64,000 bases of DNA from Stygibacter sp964604155 (lineage in GTDB: Bacteria; Cloacimonadota; Cloacimonadia; Cloacimonadales; TCS61). Positions 1 to 7,157 of this stretch are shown here, in pieces. The notes under the pieces were generated by a model, which made no database searches, had not been told where the DNA came from, and saw only the letters and a list, made by a program, of their open reading frames with translations. Numbering within the stretch: position 1 is the stretch's first letter; each line of letters begins with the position of its first letter. The position numbers and the translations under genes were made by a program. The stretch spans positions 1 to 64,000 of the forward strand of contig CAZRXY010000096.1 of assembly GCA_964604155.1 (NCBI GenBank), given 5' to 3'.

Positions 1-42
1 TTTTTTGGGCACTACACTCTAGTCCTGATTTTTTTCACTTTT

Positions 43-171
43 TTATATATTTTTTACTTTGATATTTAAAAGATCATATATCTTTTTAGCTTCTTCTTCC
101 GGTTTGCCTGACATTCTAACCTGGCAATGATTGCCAATTTTATCATCATAATAATTGTATACTCCCGAAAT
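43..171 (-). pseudogene. orphan C-terminal gene fragment beside a dispersed repeat
   Basis: On the minus strand a reading frame stays open for about 42 codons and ends with TAA at 45-43. Its residues look protein-like (a charged stretch KPEEEAKKIYDLLNIKVKNI at the end), but it has no credible start: an in-frame stop lies just upstream at 174-172. The open frame begins where the family I repeat begins on the other side, so the element appears to have replaced the 5' part of the gene. I do not recognise the family. It could also be a chance open frame; the fragment is short. Confidence 0.25.
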
Positions 172-397
172 TTATTTGTTAGTTTGGAATATTGAATTTA
201 TGAAGTTATTGGTCGTCACCATTGCCAAGGTCTGGCGACCACTCGCAATGAACTTAGATTGAAGAAGGTCCCTCATCCTAAACCTTGCGAATGGTCGCTA
301 TGCCTTCGCAATGGATGACCTTGACAACAATCTTTATCTCAAATATTATAAATCATTTAAGAATACCAATAATTATAAAACCAGGGGGATGCCTGAT
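159..397 (+). repeat. dispersed structured element, family I, copy 1
   Basis: About 240 bp that recur with roughly 85-90% identity at 35140-35380 and, truncated, at 1752-1823. The copy starts near TATACTCCCGAAATTTATTT and ends near GGGGGATGCCTG. Its core (211-320) contains nested inverted repeats: GGTCGTCACCATTGC at 211-225 pairs with GCAATGGATGACC at 308-320, and GCGACCACTCGCAA at 235-248 pairs with TTGCGAATGGTCGC at 285-298. No open reading frame is shared between copies, so this is a non-coding element (MITE-like, or a structured RNA). The end abuts the serine hydrolase stop codon, so the hairpin may also serve as that gene's terminator. Confidence 0.75.
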
Positions 398-404
398 TTT
401 CTGC

Positions 405-1526
405 TTATTCCCAGACCATTTCCGGATAGATGATCCCGGCTATCTCTTCAAAAAGCTTATCTGGTTGATTTGCTTCAATATAGCTATTATAGAAAATTAT
501 TATCGAACAGTCTTTTTCTGGAGATTTATAGCAGGAAGTGGTAAATCCAAAGAAACCTCCATTATGACCATAAAAGCCATTGTAATCAACCAGCCCGATC
601 CCGTATTTGATAATTTTTCCCGGTACCTGATGCTGGCACCGCAGCCTGAGCTGATGAAGTTCAGAAGATATCAGGTCTCCATTAATTAAAGCGTCCACAT
701 AAACTTGCAGATCAGCAAGAGTGGAGACTATTGAGCCGGCAGCCCAGGCAACGGAGATATCAAGAACCTCTGTATAATCATAATCTACAGTATCCACTAC
801 TCCGGCATAATATCCTTGAGGATGATTTCCGGGGATAGTTGTTCCTCCATTCAAAAATTCCGTGTCTGTCATTCCCAGTTCATTGAATATGCGGTTTTCT
901 AATTCGGTTTTTAATTCATTTCCCGTGATCATTTCAATTATTCTGCCGATGATGATCAAATTTGTATTACAGTAGTGCCAGTCGGTTCCCGGATAAAAAT
1001 CCACTCCCCCCCGAACTGCATAATTGATCAGGCTGTCAGGTGCAAAATAATGCGTCAGATCATTAATCAGAATTGTTGAAAATTCATCCGTTTCCATATA
1101 TTCCTTGATTCCCGAGGTCATACTGGACAGCATTTCCATGGTGATAATGTCAGAATGCGGTATTTCAGGATAATAATCGCTTAGGGTGGCATCAAGACTA
1201 AGCATCCCTGCATCAACCAGTTGCAGCATTACAGTCACTACAAAGGTTTTAGTTACACTGCCGATCCTGTGTGTCATATCACTGCGCATCGGCTGGTGAT
1301 TATCTATATCAGCTTCTCCCACAGCATATATAAAATCTATGTCTTTTGCTGGAGCTTTCACTTTGATGGCTATACCCGGCACCTCTGTATTTGTTACAAC
1401 TGCCTCGCATTTTGAGATCATCAATGCTTCATAATCAATCTTACTCCCCTCATCATCGGCACATGACGTTATCAGTAGTAAAAAAGAAATTAATATTGAT
1501 AATAACAATAATCTCCTTGTGTTCAT
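405..1526 (-). CDS. serine hydrolase lipoprotein, beta-lactamase/DD-peptidase (class C) family
   Basis: A 373-residue protein of the Beta-lactamase (PF00144) fold, which includes AmpC, DD-carboxypeptidases and esterases. The N-terminus is a lipoprotein signal (hydrophobic residues 6-20, lipobox LITSC, Cys22), so the product is probably anchored in the envelope facing the periplasm. Catalytic motifs are visible: SVTK with nucleophile Ser90 and Lys93, the Tyr-x-Asn motif YCN at 185-187, and a HNGG box at 321-324 in the place of KTG/HxG. A good ribosome binding site (GGAGG) lies 6 bases before the ATG. The family is broad and does not mean antibiotic resistance; a peptidase or esterase acting on cell wall or peptide substrates is equally likely. 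It is monocistronic, with repeat elements on both sides. Confidence 0.85.
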   Translation of the reverse strand: MNTRRLLLLSILISFLLLITSCADDEGSKIDYEALMISKCEAVVTNTEVPGIAIKVKAPAKDIDFIYAVGEADIDNHQPMRSDMTHRIGSVTKTFVVTVMLQLVDAGMLSLDATLSDYYPEIPHSDIITMEMLSSMTSGIKEYMETDEFSTILINDLTHYFAPDSLINYAVRGGVDFYPGTDWHYCNTNLIIIGRIIEMITGNELKTELENRIFNELGMTDTEFLNGGTTIPGNHPQGYYAGVVDTVDYDYTEVLDISVAWAAGSIVSTLADLQVYVDALINGDLISSELHQLRLRCQHQVPGKIIKYGIGLVDYNGFYGHNGGFFGFTTSCYKSPEKDCSIIIFYNSYIEANQPDKLFEEIAGIIYPEMVWE

Positions 1527-1555
1527 AATTCCTCCATGTTATTTATTAAATATGA

Positions 1556-1699
1556 CTATTTATCATTAGCCTGATACCGCTCCGGCACGGTTACTATATC
1601 TTTATTAGTAATGACTTGCAGCTCAACACCATAATCAATACCCAGGGCAATATTACAAATTCTTTCATTTATATCCTTCTTATTAATCTGCTCTATTCG
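1556..1699 (-). pseudogene. orphan C-terminal gene fragment upstream of the serine hydrolase
   Basis: A minus-strand frame of 47 sense codons ends at a TAG (1558-1556), 30 bases before the serine hydrolase start, and has an in-frame stop just upstream at 1702-1700. The residues look coding (for example ALGIDYGVELQVITNKDIVT), but there is no in-frame Met. An alternative frame from an ATG with an AAGGA ribosome binding site would give a 24-residue hydrophobic peptide with an LSC lipobox-like motif. I do not recognise either. Lying only 50 bp from a truncated family I repeat, this is best read as the remnant of a disrupted gene. Confidence 0.25.
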
Positions 1700-1751
1700 T
1701 TATATATATTTTTACTTCTTAATATGTCAATCAATTTTTTAATTTTACTGG

Positions 1752-1823
1752 CATACTCCCGAAATTTATTTGTTAGTTTGGAATATTGAACTTATGAAGT
1801 TATTGGTCGTCACCATTGCGAAG
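1752..1823 (+). repeat. dispersed structured element, family I, truncated copy 3
   Basis: The first 72 bp of the family I element (CATACTCCCGAAATTT through CACCATTGCGAAG) are nearly identical to copies 1 and 2, after which similarity stops abruptly inside the hairpin's left arm. It is a 5' fragment that has lost the inverted-repeat partner. Confidence 0.75.
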
Positions 1824-2007
1824 TTTCCTCTTTAAAAAACCCCATAGCAGCTATTGATTATGCTCCCGTCTCACAGAAACGCAGCCCTCTAATTCATTCA
1901 AAAGTCAAAATCCAAAAATCATAATTGCTCCATCACCCCCATATTGTGTCAGATGAGCCGTCATAAAAACTTCTTGACTGTACCGCGAAGGAAGATAAAA
2001 ATAAGCT

Positions 2008-2940
2008 ATGCAGAAAAAGATAATAATATTGGGTGGTGGCACTTCATCGGAGCGAGAAATATCTCTTGTGACTTCGAGCACCATAAAATCAGCTTTAGAT
2101 TCTCTGGGAGTGGAGAGCATCCTGATTGATCCGGCAGATTTTAATGATCTGGGTGAATGCGTGCTTTATCTCAAGCAGCAGCAGCCGGATTTAGTTTTTA
2201 TTGGCTTACATGGAGCAGCAGGTGAAGATGGCAGGTTGCAGGCAATGCTGGAATTGCTCAAAATTCCCTATACCGGCAGTGGTTCTCATGCCAGTTGCCT
2301 GAGTATGGATAAGAATGCTGCCTTATGCCTGGCAAGAGAGCTGCGAATACCGGTAGCACCACATCTACTGCTAAAATTTGATAGCAAAGCCAGCGAGAAA
2401 GAGATTGTAGGTATTACAGGATTTCCACTTGTAGTTAAGCCCAATTCATCCGGCTCTTCAGTTGGAATTACAATTGTGAATGACCGCAGCCAGCTTTTTT
2501 CAGCAATTACAGCCGCCAGAGAAGAAGATGACAGTATCCTCTGCGAAAAATATATCCCCGGCAGAGAGATCACAGTTACCATATTAGGTTCCAGAGCCCT
2601 TCCGGTAGTAGAGATTAAGCCCCAGAAGGGCTGGTATGATTATCTGAATAAATATACAGCCGGCAATACAAAGTATATCTGTCCCGCGGATTTGCCGCAT
2701 GAAGCCACCGCCTTAGTACAGAGCTATGCCGAAAAGATTTTCCGTCAATTGGGCTGCCAGGTTTACAGTCGGATAGATTTTCGCTATGATAACGAGCAGT
2801 TTTATTTTCTGGAAGTGAATACCTTGCCTGGCATGACGGCACTAAGCCTTACGCCGATGGCTGCCAAAGCTGCAGGTTATAATTTAGGTGCACTCCTGCA
2901 GGAAATCATTAGATTGTCTATAAATAAGTATAAGGATTAA
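2008..2940 (+). CDS. ddl: D-alanine--D-alanine ligase
   Basis: A cytoplasmic ATP-grasp enzyme that joins two D-Ala to make the dipeptide end of the peptidoglycan stem. At 310 residues it matches short DdlB-type ligases. Visible signatures are the N-terminal GGTSSEREISLVTS substrate loop, LHGAAGEDGRLQAMLE, the ATP-grasp core VVKPNSSGSSVGI, the hinge CEKYIPGREITVTIL, and the C-terminal metal and D-Ala site SRIDFRYDN with EVNTLPGMT. The start is preceded by GGAAG and gives the expected N-terminus. It begins a short plus-strand operon with the coiled-coil gene (3-base gap) and yjbQ. Confidence 0.95.
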   Translation: MQKKIIILGGGTSSEREISLVTSSTIKSALDSLGVESILIDPADFNDLGECVLYLKQQQPDLVFIGLHGAAGEDGRLQAMLELLKIPYTGSGSHASCLSMDKNAALCLARELRIPVAPHLLLKFDSKASEKEIVGITGFPLVVKPNSSGSSVGITIVNDRSQLFSAITAAREEDDSILCEKYIPGREITVTILGSRALPVVEIKPQKGWYDYLNKYTAGNTKYICPADLPHEATALVQSYAEKIFRQLGCQVYSRIDFRYDNEQFYFLEVNTLPGMTALSLTPMAAKAAGYNLGALLQEIIRLSINKYKD

Positions 2941-2943
2941 ATT

Positions 2944-3399
2944 ATGCCAGAGAATTTTAGTATAAACCTCATATCCCTTGGGATAGGGCTTGCTATCGGC
3001 TTAGTGACAGCCATTTATTTCTGGTTCAGAGCCAATATCAGAAGCAGGCAATTGAGAAAGGAAATAGCACGGCAAAAGCAGATGTTGCAGGATAGATTGG
3101 AAGTAGAAATGGAATCTGCTGCCGCTATGCGTAACAAGCTGAAGGATTTGGAAGAGCTAAACAGCAATCTCAGGCAAAGCATCGAAACGCTTTCACATAA
3201 GGCAACACGTCAGGAATTGCAGCAATTAGCCATCTATCAGAAGGCAATTGATATGCTGAGCTCTCAATCTCCTGGCTTTGGTCCCGCCTGGCAAAATGTG
3301 CTTCAGGCAAGCAGGGAAGAGCTCGCCGGCTATCAATCAGGCGTGAAACCCTTCATCCGCAATATCGTAAAAGGCGTAATGCAGGAAGAGATAGAATAA
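2944..3399 (+). CDS. small membrane-anchored coiled-coil protein, unknown function
   Basis: A 151-residue protein I do not recognise. It has one N-terminal transmembrane helix (about residues 8-28, ISLGIGLAIGLVTAIYFWF), then a basic and charged segment rich in Lys, Arg, Glu and Gln with heptad character (30-100) that should form a coiled coil, and a globular tail. It resembles the N-terminus of RmuC-like or YhcB-like anchors in layout only. The gap after ddl is 3 bases, and an AAGGA ribosome binding site lies inside the ddl stop region, so the two are co-transcribed. A role near cell-wall synthesis is suggested only by the neighbour. Confidence 0.65.
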   Translation: MPENFSINLISLGIGLAIGLVTAIYFWFRANIRSRQLRKEIARQKQMLQDRLEVEMESAAAMRNKLKDLEELNSNLRQSIETLSHKATRQELQQLAIYQKAIDMLSSQSPGFGPAWQNVLQASREELAGYQSGVKPFIRNIVKGVMQEEIE

Positions 3400-3420
3400 A
3401 AAAAACACAGGCAGGATATT

Positions 3421-3816
3421 ATGCTTAAAACGGAGCTCGTGCTTCATTCTGGAAAACGCAATGAAATGATTGATATCACTTCATTTGTCAGAGAAGTCGC
3501 CAGAGACTGGCAGATAGTTGAAGGCAGACTGAATTTATTTGTGCCACACACCACCGCAGCTGTTACCATCAATGAATATGCCGATCCAGACGTGCAAAAA
3601 GATATTATTCTCGCTCTCAACCACATTTCTCCGGTTCTCAAAGAATTCCAGCATCTGGAAGGAAATTCCGATGCTCATCTCAAAAGCTCACTGATCGGCT
3701 GCTCACAAGATGTGATCGTCTATGGCGGCAAACTGCTCTTAGGCACCTGGCAGGGCATTTTTTTCTGCGAATTTGATGGTCCCCGCACTAGAAAACTGGT
3801 AGTGACCTTTAATTAA
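3421..3816 (+). CDS. yjbQ: YjbQ family protein (UPF0047), secondary thiamine-phosphate synthase-like
   Basis: A 131-residue protein of the YjbQ/UPF0047 family. The family signatures are all present: PHTTAAVTINE (about 41-51), NSDAHLKSSLIG (about 81-92) and LLLGTWQGIFFCEFDGPR (about 105-122), including the conserved His and Glu that bind metal in solved structures. Members show weak thiamine-phosphate synthase activity when overexpressed; the physiological role is unsettled. It follows the coiled-coil gene by 21 bases and is the last gene of the ddl operon. Its stop overlaps the stop of the convergent gene by 4 bases. Confidence 0.9.
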   Translation: MLKTELVLHSGKRNEMIDITSFVREVARDWQIVEGRLNLFVPHTTAAVTINEYADPDVQKDIILALNHISPVLKEFQHLEGNSDAHLKSSLIGCSQDVIVYGGKLLLGTWQGIFFCEFDGPRTRKLVVTFN

Positions 3817-4400
3817 TAACTATCTCCTTCATAGATAGCGGGAGCAAATTCCAGAGAGATTATCTCTTCCACTCTAATCCTTTTCAATTCACCATTAAAG
3901 ATAAAATGCACATAATCGCGATCTCCGCCTGCATATCTGCCAATTAGAACCGAGCCATTGATCATGGAAAGCCTGTCACTATAGTAATCCAGGTCTGCCC
4001 ATTCGGGGTTATTTATCACTATATAGATATCCATCCTGGGATCATAGCGGTAGTAGGTATTAAAGTAAAAGTAATAGATATTATCGGGTCTTCTGATTAC
4101 TCTTGCTCCATTTGGCAGACGTTTCACTTGTGTGCCATGCGGTGGCTTCACTATCCTGTAACCGGTCTTATCCTTGCGGTAATAGATGCCTTCGTGCATA
4201 AAATATGGGTTGCCTTCCACGATAATTTTTTCTGCTTTCTCCGGTATTTGTTTTACCACATAATCTTTCTTCTTGGTGTCATCCGGTCTTCTTTTCTCGA
4301 TCTTGTTCGGGCTCACCTTGGCGTCGGAAAAAAGGGTTGCCATAGTAAGCAGCATTATCACGAACGCTGCCCAAAACCCCGTTCTGCTTCTTATTGTCAT
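3813..4400 (-). CDS. exported protein, DUF6515-like, unknown function
   Basis: A 195-residue protein with an N-terminal signal or anchor (WAAFVIMLLTMATLFSDA, about 9-26), then a basic region and repeated aromatic motifs: PYFMHEGIYYRKDKTGYRIV, PPHGTQVKRLPNGARVI and YYFYFNTYYRYD. This 'YY...GY.VV.PP.G..V..LP.G' pattern is the hallmark of DUF6515-type envelope proteins, whose function is unknown. The C-terminal 60 residues look like a small beta domain. A GGAG ribosome binding site precedes the ATG. It lies 20 bases downstream of the small membrane protein gene, probably in one transcript, and converges tail-to-tail on yjbQ. Confidence 0.65.
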   Translation of the reverse strand: MTIRSRTGFWAAFVIMLLTMATLFSDAKVSPNKIEKRRPDDTKKKDYVVKQIPEKAEKIIVEGNPYFMHEGIYYRKDKTGYRIVKPPHGTQVKRLPNGARVIRRPDNIYYFYFNTYYRYDPRMDIYIVINNPEWADLDYYSDRLSMINGSVLIGRYAGGDRDYVHFIFNGELKRIRVEEIISLEFAPAIYEGDSY

Positions 4401-4420
4401 AGATATCTCCTTCTTTAGCG

Positions 4421-4792
4421 TTATACGCGTCTTTGTCTTGCCTTAAAAACTACCGATGTAATCAATTCAATCAAAAATCCATAGATTGCCCCGATTAATA
4501 GTGTAGAAAAGAACATTGACTGGGGAGTAAATTCTGTCCCCTCTGTTCCCAGAGTGCTGGCTAATGCCATAGGCAAGCCAATTAGTAAACCCATGATGAT
4601 ACCATGGACAGCCCAATTCATCTTGATTGCACTTATGCCTATCACAAAACCCAGCATAGTCCTGCTCACCACAATTTGAAGCTTCAGGATTTCGGGTAGA
4701 GCACTGCCTCCGCTGCTTGCCAGCAGCATACAAACTAAGCCAAATAATGTCCCCAGCAGCGTGGCAATAATTATCCTTTTCTCAGATGTCAT
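4421..4792 (-). CDS. small polytopic membrane protein, unknown function
   Basis: The frame is open upstream of this start, but the ATG at 4792 has an excellent AGGAGG Shine-Dalgarno at 7 bases, and the preceding 45 codons look non-coding, so a 123-residue product is preferred. It has four hydrophobic segments (IIIATLLGTLFGLVCMLLASS; IVVSRTMLGFVIGISAIKM; WAVHGIIMGLLIGLPMALA; FFSTLLIGAIYGFLIELITSVVF), consistent with four membrane helices and short loops. I do not recognise the family. It probably forms a two-gene unit with the DUF6515-like gene 20 bases downstream. Confidence 0.65.
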   Translation of the reverse strand: MTSEKRIIIATLLGTLFGLVCMLLASSGGSALPEILKLQIVVSRTMLGFVIGISAIKMNWAVHGIIMGLLIGLPMALASTLGTEGTEFTPQSMFFSTLLIGAIYGFLIELITSVVFKARQRRV

Positions 4793-4992
4793 AGTATTAA
4801 CCTCCTGTGCTTTGTTTTTCAATCTTATTTTCGATAGATGAATCTGGATTAAGCTGAATATCTGGCAAGCTTTTTTTCTGAATCCGGCATACCTTCGATA
4901 ATTTTTGGCGTATGGCTCATAAATCAACCTGAAAGTGGTATGGAATAATTTTTAATGAATGAAGGGCTGAGCCCCAGTGAGACGTGGGAAGA

Positions 4993-5252
4993 AAAATAAG
5001 TAGCCCAGTGCTTTTAGCTCGAGGATCGATTGACTCCCCTCTCATTGGGGATTTATTTGTAAAGTCAGGCTGGAGTTTGAGCTCGTGTCAGTCCATTTTC
5101 CACCCACTTGCTTTCATGCATTCGAGATTATTTTTCAGGGCGCGGGAATCAACTGCGCAGCATGAAATTAAATAAAACCGGCTTTGCCTTTGTAAATCCA
5201 TTAATACCGAGGAGCTATCAACCCGGTTAATTGAAAAAAGGAGGATGCCTGT
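4993..5252 (+). repeat. intergenic element, family II, copy A (upstream of groEL)
   Basis: A diverged member of a family also seen at 23679-23790 (minus), 36245-36478 (plus) and 53098-53345 (minus). Shared blocks are TAGCCCAGTGCTTTTAGCT near the left end, CATTTTCCAC and CACTTG in the middle, and the best-conserved right end (5190-5252), CCTTTGTAAATCCATTAATACC, then GAGCTATCAACCCGGTTAATTG and GGAGGATGCCTG. The right end lies 180 bases before groEL in the same orientation. Confidence 0.55.
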
Positions 5253-5356
5253 TTTTTCTGAAACATAAAACTGTGAGGCTTCATTAGTTGAACAGAGGCT
5301 GTAAGCAAAATAAAGAGGACAAGGAAAAAAAATATCAAAAAAAGGGAAAAAATATT

Positions 5357-5385
5357 TTGACAAAAAAAACAGGCTGAAGAAATTA
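5357..5385 (+). promoter_or_regulatory. putative sigma70 promoter of groEL
   Basis: A consensus -35 box TTGACA (5357-5362) sits in an A-rich tract. The -10 region expected 17-18 bases later (AAATTA/AATTAG, 5380-5386) is weak, and it overlaps the left half of the CIRCE-like operator, as expected for repression of initiation. Confidence 0.45.
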
Positions 5386-5409
5386 GCACTTGAAATAGTT
5401 AATTGCTAA
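5383..5409 (+). promoter_or_regulatory. CIRCE-like operator (HrcA site) before groEL
   Basis: TTAGCACTT, a nine-base spacer and AATTGCTAA reproduce the 9-9-9 architecture of CIRCE (TTAGCACTC-N9-GAGTGCTAA) with 8/9 and 7/9 matches in the two arms. It lies 23 bases before the groEL ATG, between promoter and ribosome binding site. HrcA binding is inferred; hrcA itself is not in this window. Confidence 0.7.
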
Positions 5410-5432
5410 TTTAAAAAGATAAGGAGGTAATT

Positions 5433-7070
5433 ATGGCAAAACAACTGAAGTTTAGTCATGATTCCAGAACATTACTCAAAAAGGGAGTCGATGAACTCAC
5501 TAATGCGGTAAAGGTAACATTGGGACCGCGTGGTCGCAATGTAGTTTTGGACAAGAAATTTGGCAGTCCCACGATCACGAATGACGGGGTAACGATAGCC
5601 AAAGAGATTGAATTGGAGAACGAATTTGAGAATATGGGAGCTCAGCTTTGCAAGGAAGTTGCAGAGAGGACGCATGACAATGCCGGAGATGGCACGACCA
5701 CAGCGACAATCTTAGCTCAGGCAATCATAGAAGAGGGTCTTAAGCATGTAACGGCTGGAGTAAATCCCATGTATCTTAAAAGGGGTTTGGAAAAGGCATC
5801 TAAGGCAGTAGTAGCAGAGATTCATGCATTAAGCAAATCGATTCAGGACAGCAAGGAGATAGCACAGATAGCTGCGATATCAGCTAATAATGACATAGAA
5901 GTTGGTGAATTGATAGCGAAAGCGATGGACGAAGTAGGCAGAGATGGCATCATCAATGTAGAGGAAGCCAAATCGATTGAAACCTATATGGAGAAAGTGG
6001 AGGGCATGCAATTTGATCGTGGTTTTATTTCTCCGTATTTTGTAACAGACAGTGACAAAATGATCACAGAGTTTGATGATCCCTACATATTGATGTATGA
6101 TAAGAAGATCAGTGTAATGAAAGACCTTCTTCCTATTCTTCAGGAAGTAGCACAAACAGGCAAGCCTTTGGTGATCATCTCAGAGGACATCGAAGGAGAA
6201 GCTTTAGCTACGCTGGTAGTAAATAAATTGCGTGGCACCTTAAATGTGGCAGCCGTGAAAGCTCCCGGTTTTGGTGATCGTCGCAAAGCGATGATGCAGG
6301 ATATTGCCATACTCACTGGTGGCACAGTGATCTCGGAGGAATTGGGTCGCAAGCTTGATAGTGCTTCTATGGAAGATTTGGGATCAGCCCGCAAAGTAGT
6401 GATCGATAAAGACGATACGATCATCCGTGAAGGAGCAGGTTCTCAGGGAGATTTGGCAGCTAGAGTGAGCCAGATAAAAGCACAGATAGAAGAGACAACT
6501 TCAGATTATGATAAAGAGAAGCTGCAGGAGCGGTTGGCAAAATTATCAAGTGGCGTGGCAGTTATCAAGATAGGAGCAGCTACAGAAACCGAGATGAAAG
6601 AAAAGAAAGCAAGAGTGGATGATGCTTTGCATGCCACGCGAGCTGCAGTGGAAGAAGGGATAGTGACGGGCGGAGGCACAACTCTGATTTATGCTTCCAG
6701 AGTGATAGACCATTTAAAGCTGGATACACATGAAGAGAGAGTAGGAGCCCAGATATTGAAGACAGCCTTGACAAAACCTGCCTATCAGATAGCGACTAAT
6801 GCTGGAGAAGAAGGTGCCATAATCGTAGAGAAGATCAAAAAGACTAAGGATACCCATTTTGGTTATAATGCAGCAATTGGCAAATTTGAAAATCTTTATG
6901 AAGCAGGTGTGATAGACCCGGCAAAGGTAGTTCGCAGTGCACTTCAAAATGCGGTCTCAATAGCAGGATTACTTCTTACCACAGAATGCATAATCACAGA
7001 CATCAAGGAGCCCGAACCTCCTATGCCGGCAGGTGGCGGCATGGGTGGCGGCATGCCAGGCATGTATTAA
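5433..7070 (+). CDS. groEL: chaperonin GroEL (Hsp60)
   Basis: A 545-residue group I chaperonin subunit that forms the double-ring ATP-dependent folding chamber in the cytoplasm. It aligns end to end with the family: MAKQLKFSHD start, TLGPRGRNVVLDKKFGSP, the ATP loop DNAGDGTTTAT (about 86-96), the apical-domain helices, the GGGTTLIYA motif of the equatorial domain, and a short GGM-rich tail (PAGGGMGGGMPGMY). The start has a strong AAGGAGG site. Unlike the usual groES-groEL operon, no groES precedes it. It is monocistronic: a CIRCE-like operator in front and a strong hairpin terminator 35 bases after the stop. Confidence 0.98.
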   Translation: MAKQLKFSHDSRTLLKKGVDELTNAVKVTLGPRGRNVVLDKKFGSPTITNDGVTIAKEIELENEFENMGAQLCKEVAERTHDNAGDGTTTATILAQAIIEEGLKHVTAGVNPMYLKRGLEKASKAVVAEIHALSKSIQDSKEIAQIAAISANNDIEVGELIAKAMDEVGRDGIINVEEAKSIETYMEKVEGMQFDRGFISPYFVTDSDKMITEFDDPYILMYDKKISVMKDLLPILQEVAQTGKPLVIISEDIEGEALATLVVNKLRGTLNVAAVKAPGFGDRRKAMMQDIAILTGGTVISEELGRKLDSASMEDLGSARKVVIDKDDTIIREGAGSQGDLAARVSQIKAQIEETTSDYDKEKLQERLAKLSSGVAVIKIGAATETEMKEKKARVDDALHATRAAVEEGIVTGGGTTLIYASRVIDHLKLDTHEERVGAQILKTALTKPAYQIATNAGEEGAIIVEKIKKTKDTHFGYNAAIGKFENLYEAGVIDPAKVVRSALQNAVSIAGLLLTTECIITDIKEPEPPMPAGGGMGGGMPGMY

Positions 7071-7105
7071 AAAATATCCGATTTCGGATAGATAAGATTA
7101 CGAAG

Positions 7106-7132
7106 ACAGCCGCAGGAATTTCCTGCGGCTGT
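7106..7132 (+). terminator. rho-independent terminator after groEL
   Basis: A perfect 13-base inverted repeat (ACAGCCGCAGGAA, one central T, TTCCTGCGGCTGT) followed by TACTTTTATAA. It can serve groEL and, read from the other strand, the convergent protease gene. Confidence 0.85.
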
Positions 7133-7157
7133 TACTTTTATAACTTATTAAAATACC

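Larger units (their letters stand above)
1527..2007. other. intergenic region between serine hydrolase and ddl
   Basis: About 480 bases between divergent genes. It holds a possible gene remnant (1556-1699, minus), an AT-rich tract (1700-1750), the truncated family I repeat (1752-1823) and a stretch near 1890-1925 of short A/T-rich words of the kind ATTCAAAAGTCAAAATCC that recur in other spacers of this window. I see no clear sigma70 promoter for either flanking gene. Confidence 0.5.
4793..5432. other. groEL upstream region, repeat- and signal-rich
   Basis: The 640 bases between divergent genes contain no convincing gene. They hold a remnant resembling the family I terminus near 4881-4900 (CCGGCATACC followed by TAATTTT), a diverged copy of the family II element (about 4993-5252), a purine-rich tract (5310-5355), the promoter and CIRCE-like operator of groEL, and its AAGGAGG ribosome binding site at 5421-5427. 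No groES-like frame of about 95 codons is present on either strand. Confidence 0.6.

Noticed and set aside
285..689. Plus-strand frame of 134 codons
   Set aside because: It runs across the family I repeat into the antisense of the serine hydrolase gene, has no ribosome binding site, and is rich in Ile/Phe as antisense frames are.
405..1526. Antibiotic-resistance beta-lactamase
   Set aside because: The SxxK, YxN and HxG motifs fit the broad serine hydrolase family; lipoprotein anchoring and the HNGG box do not indicate a resistance enzyme specifically.
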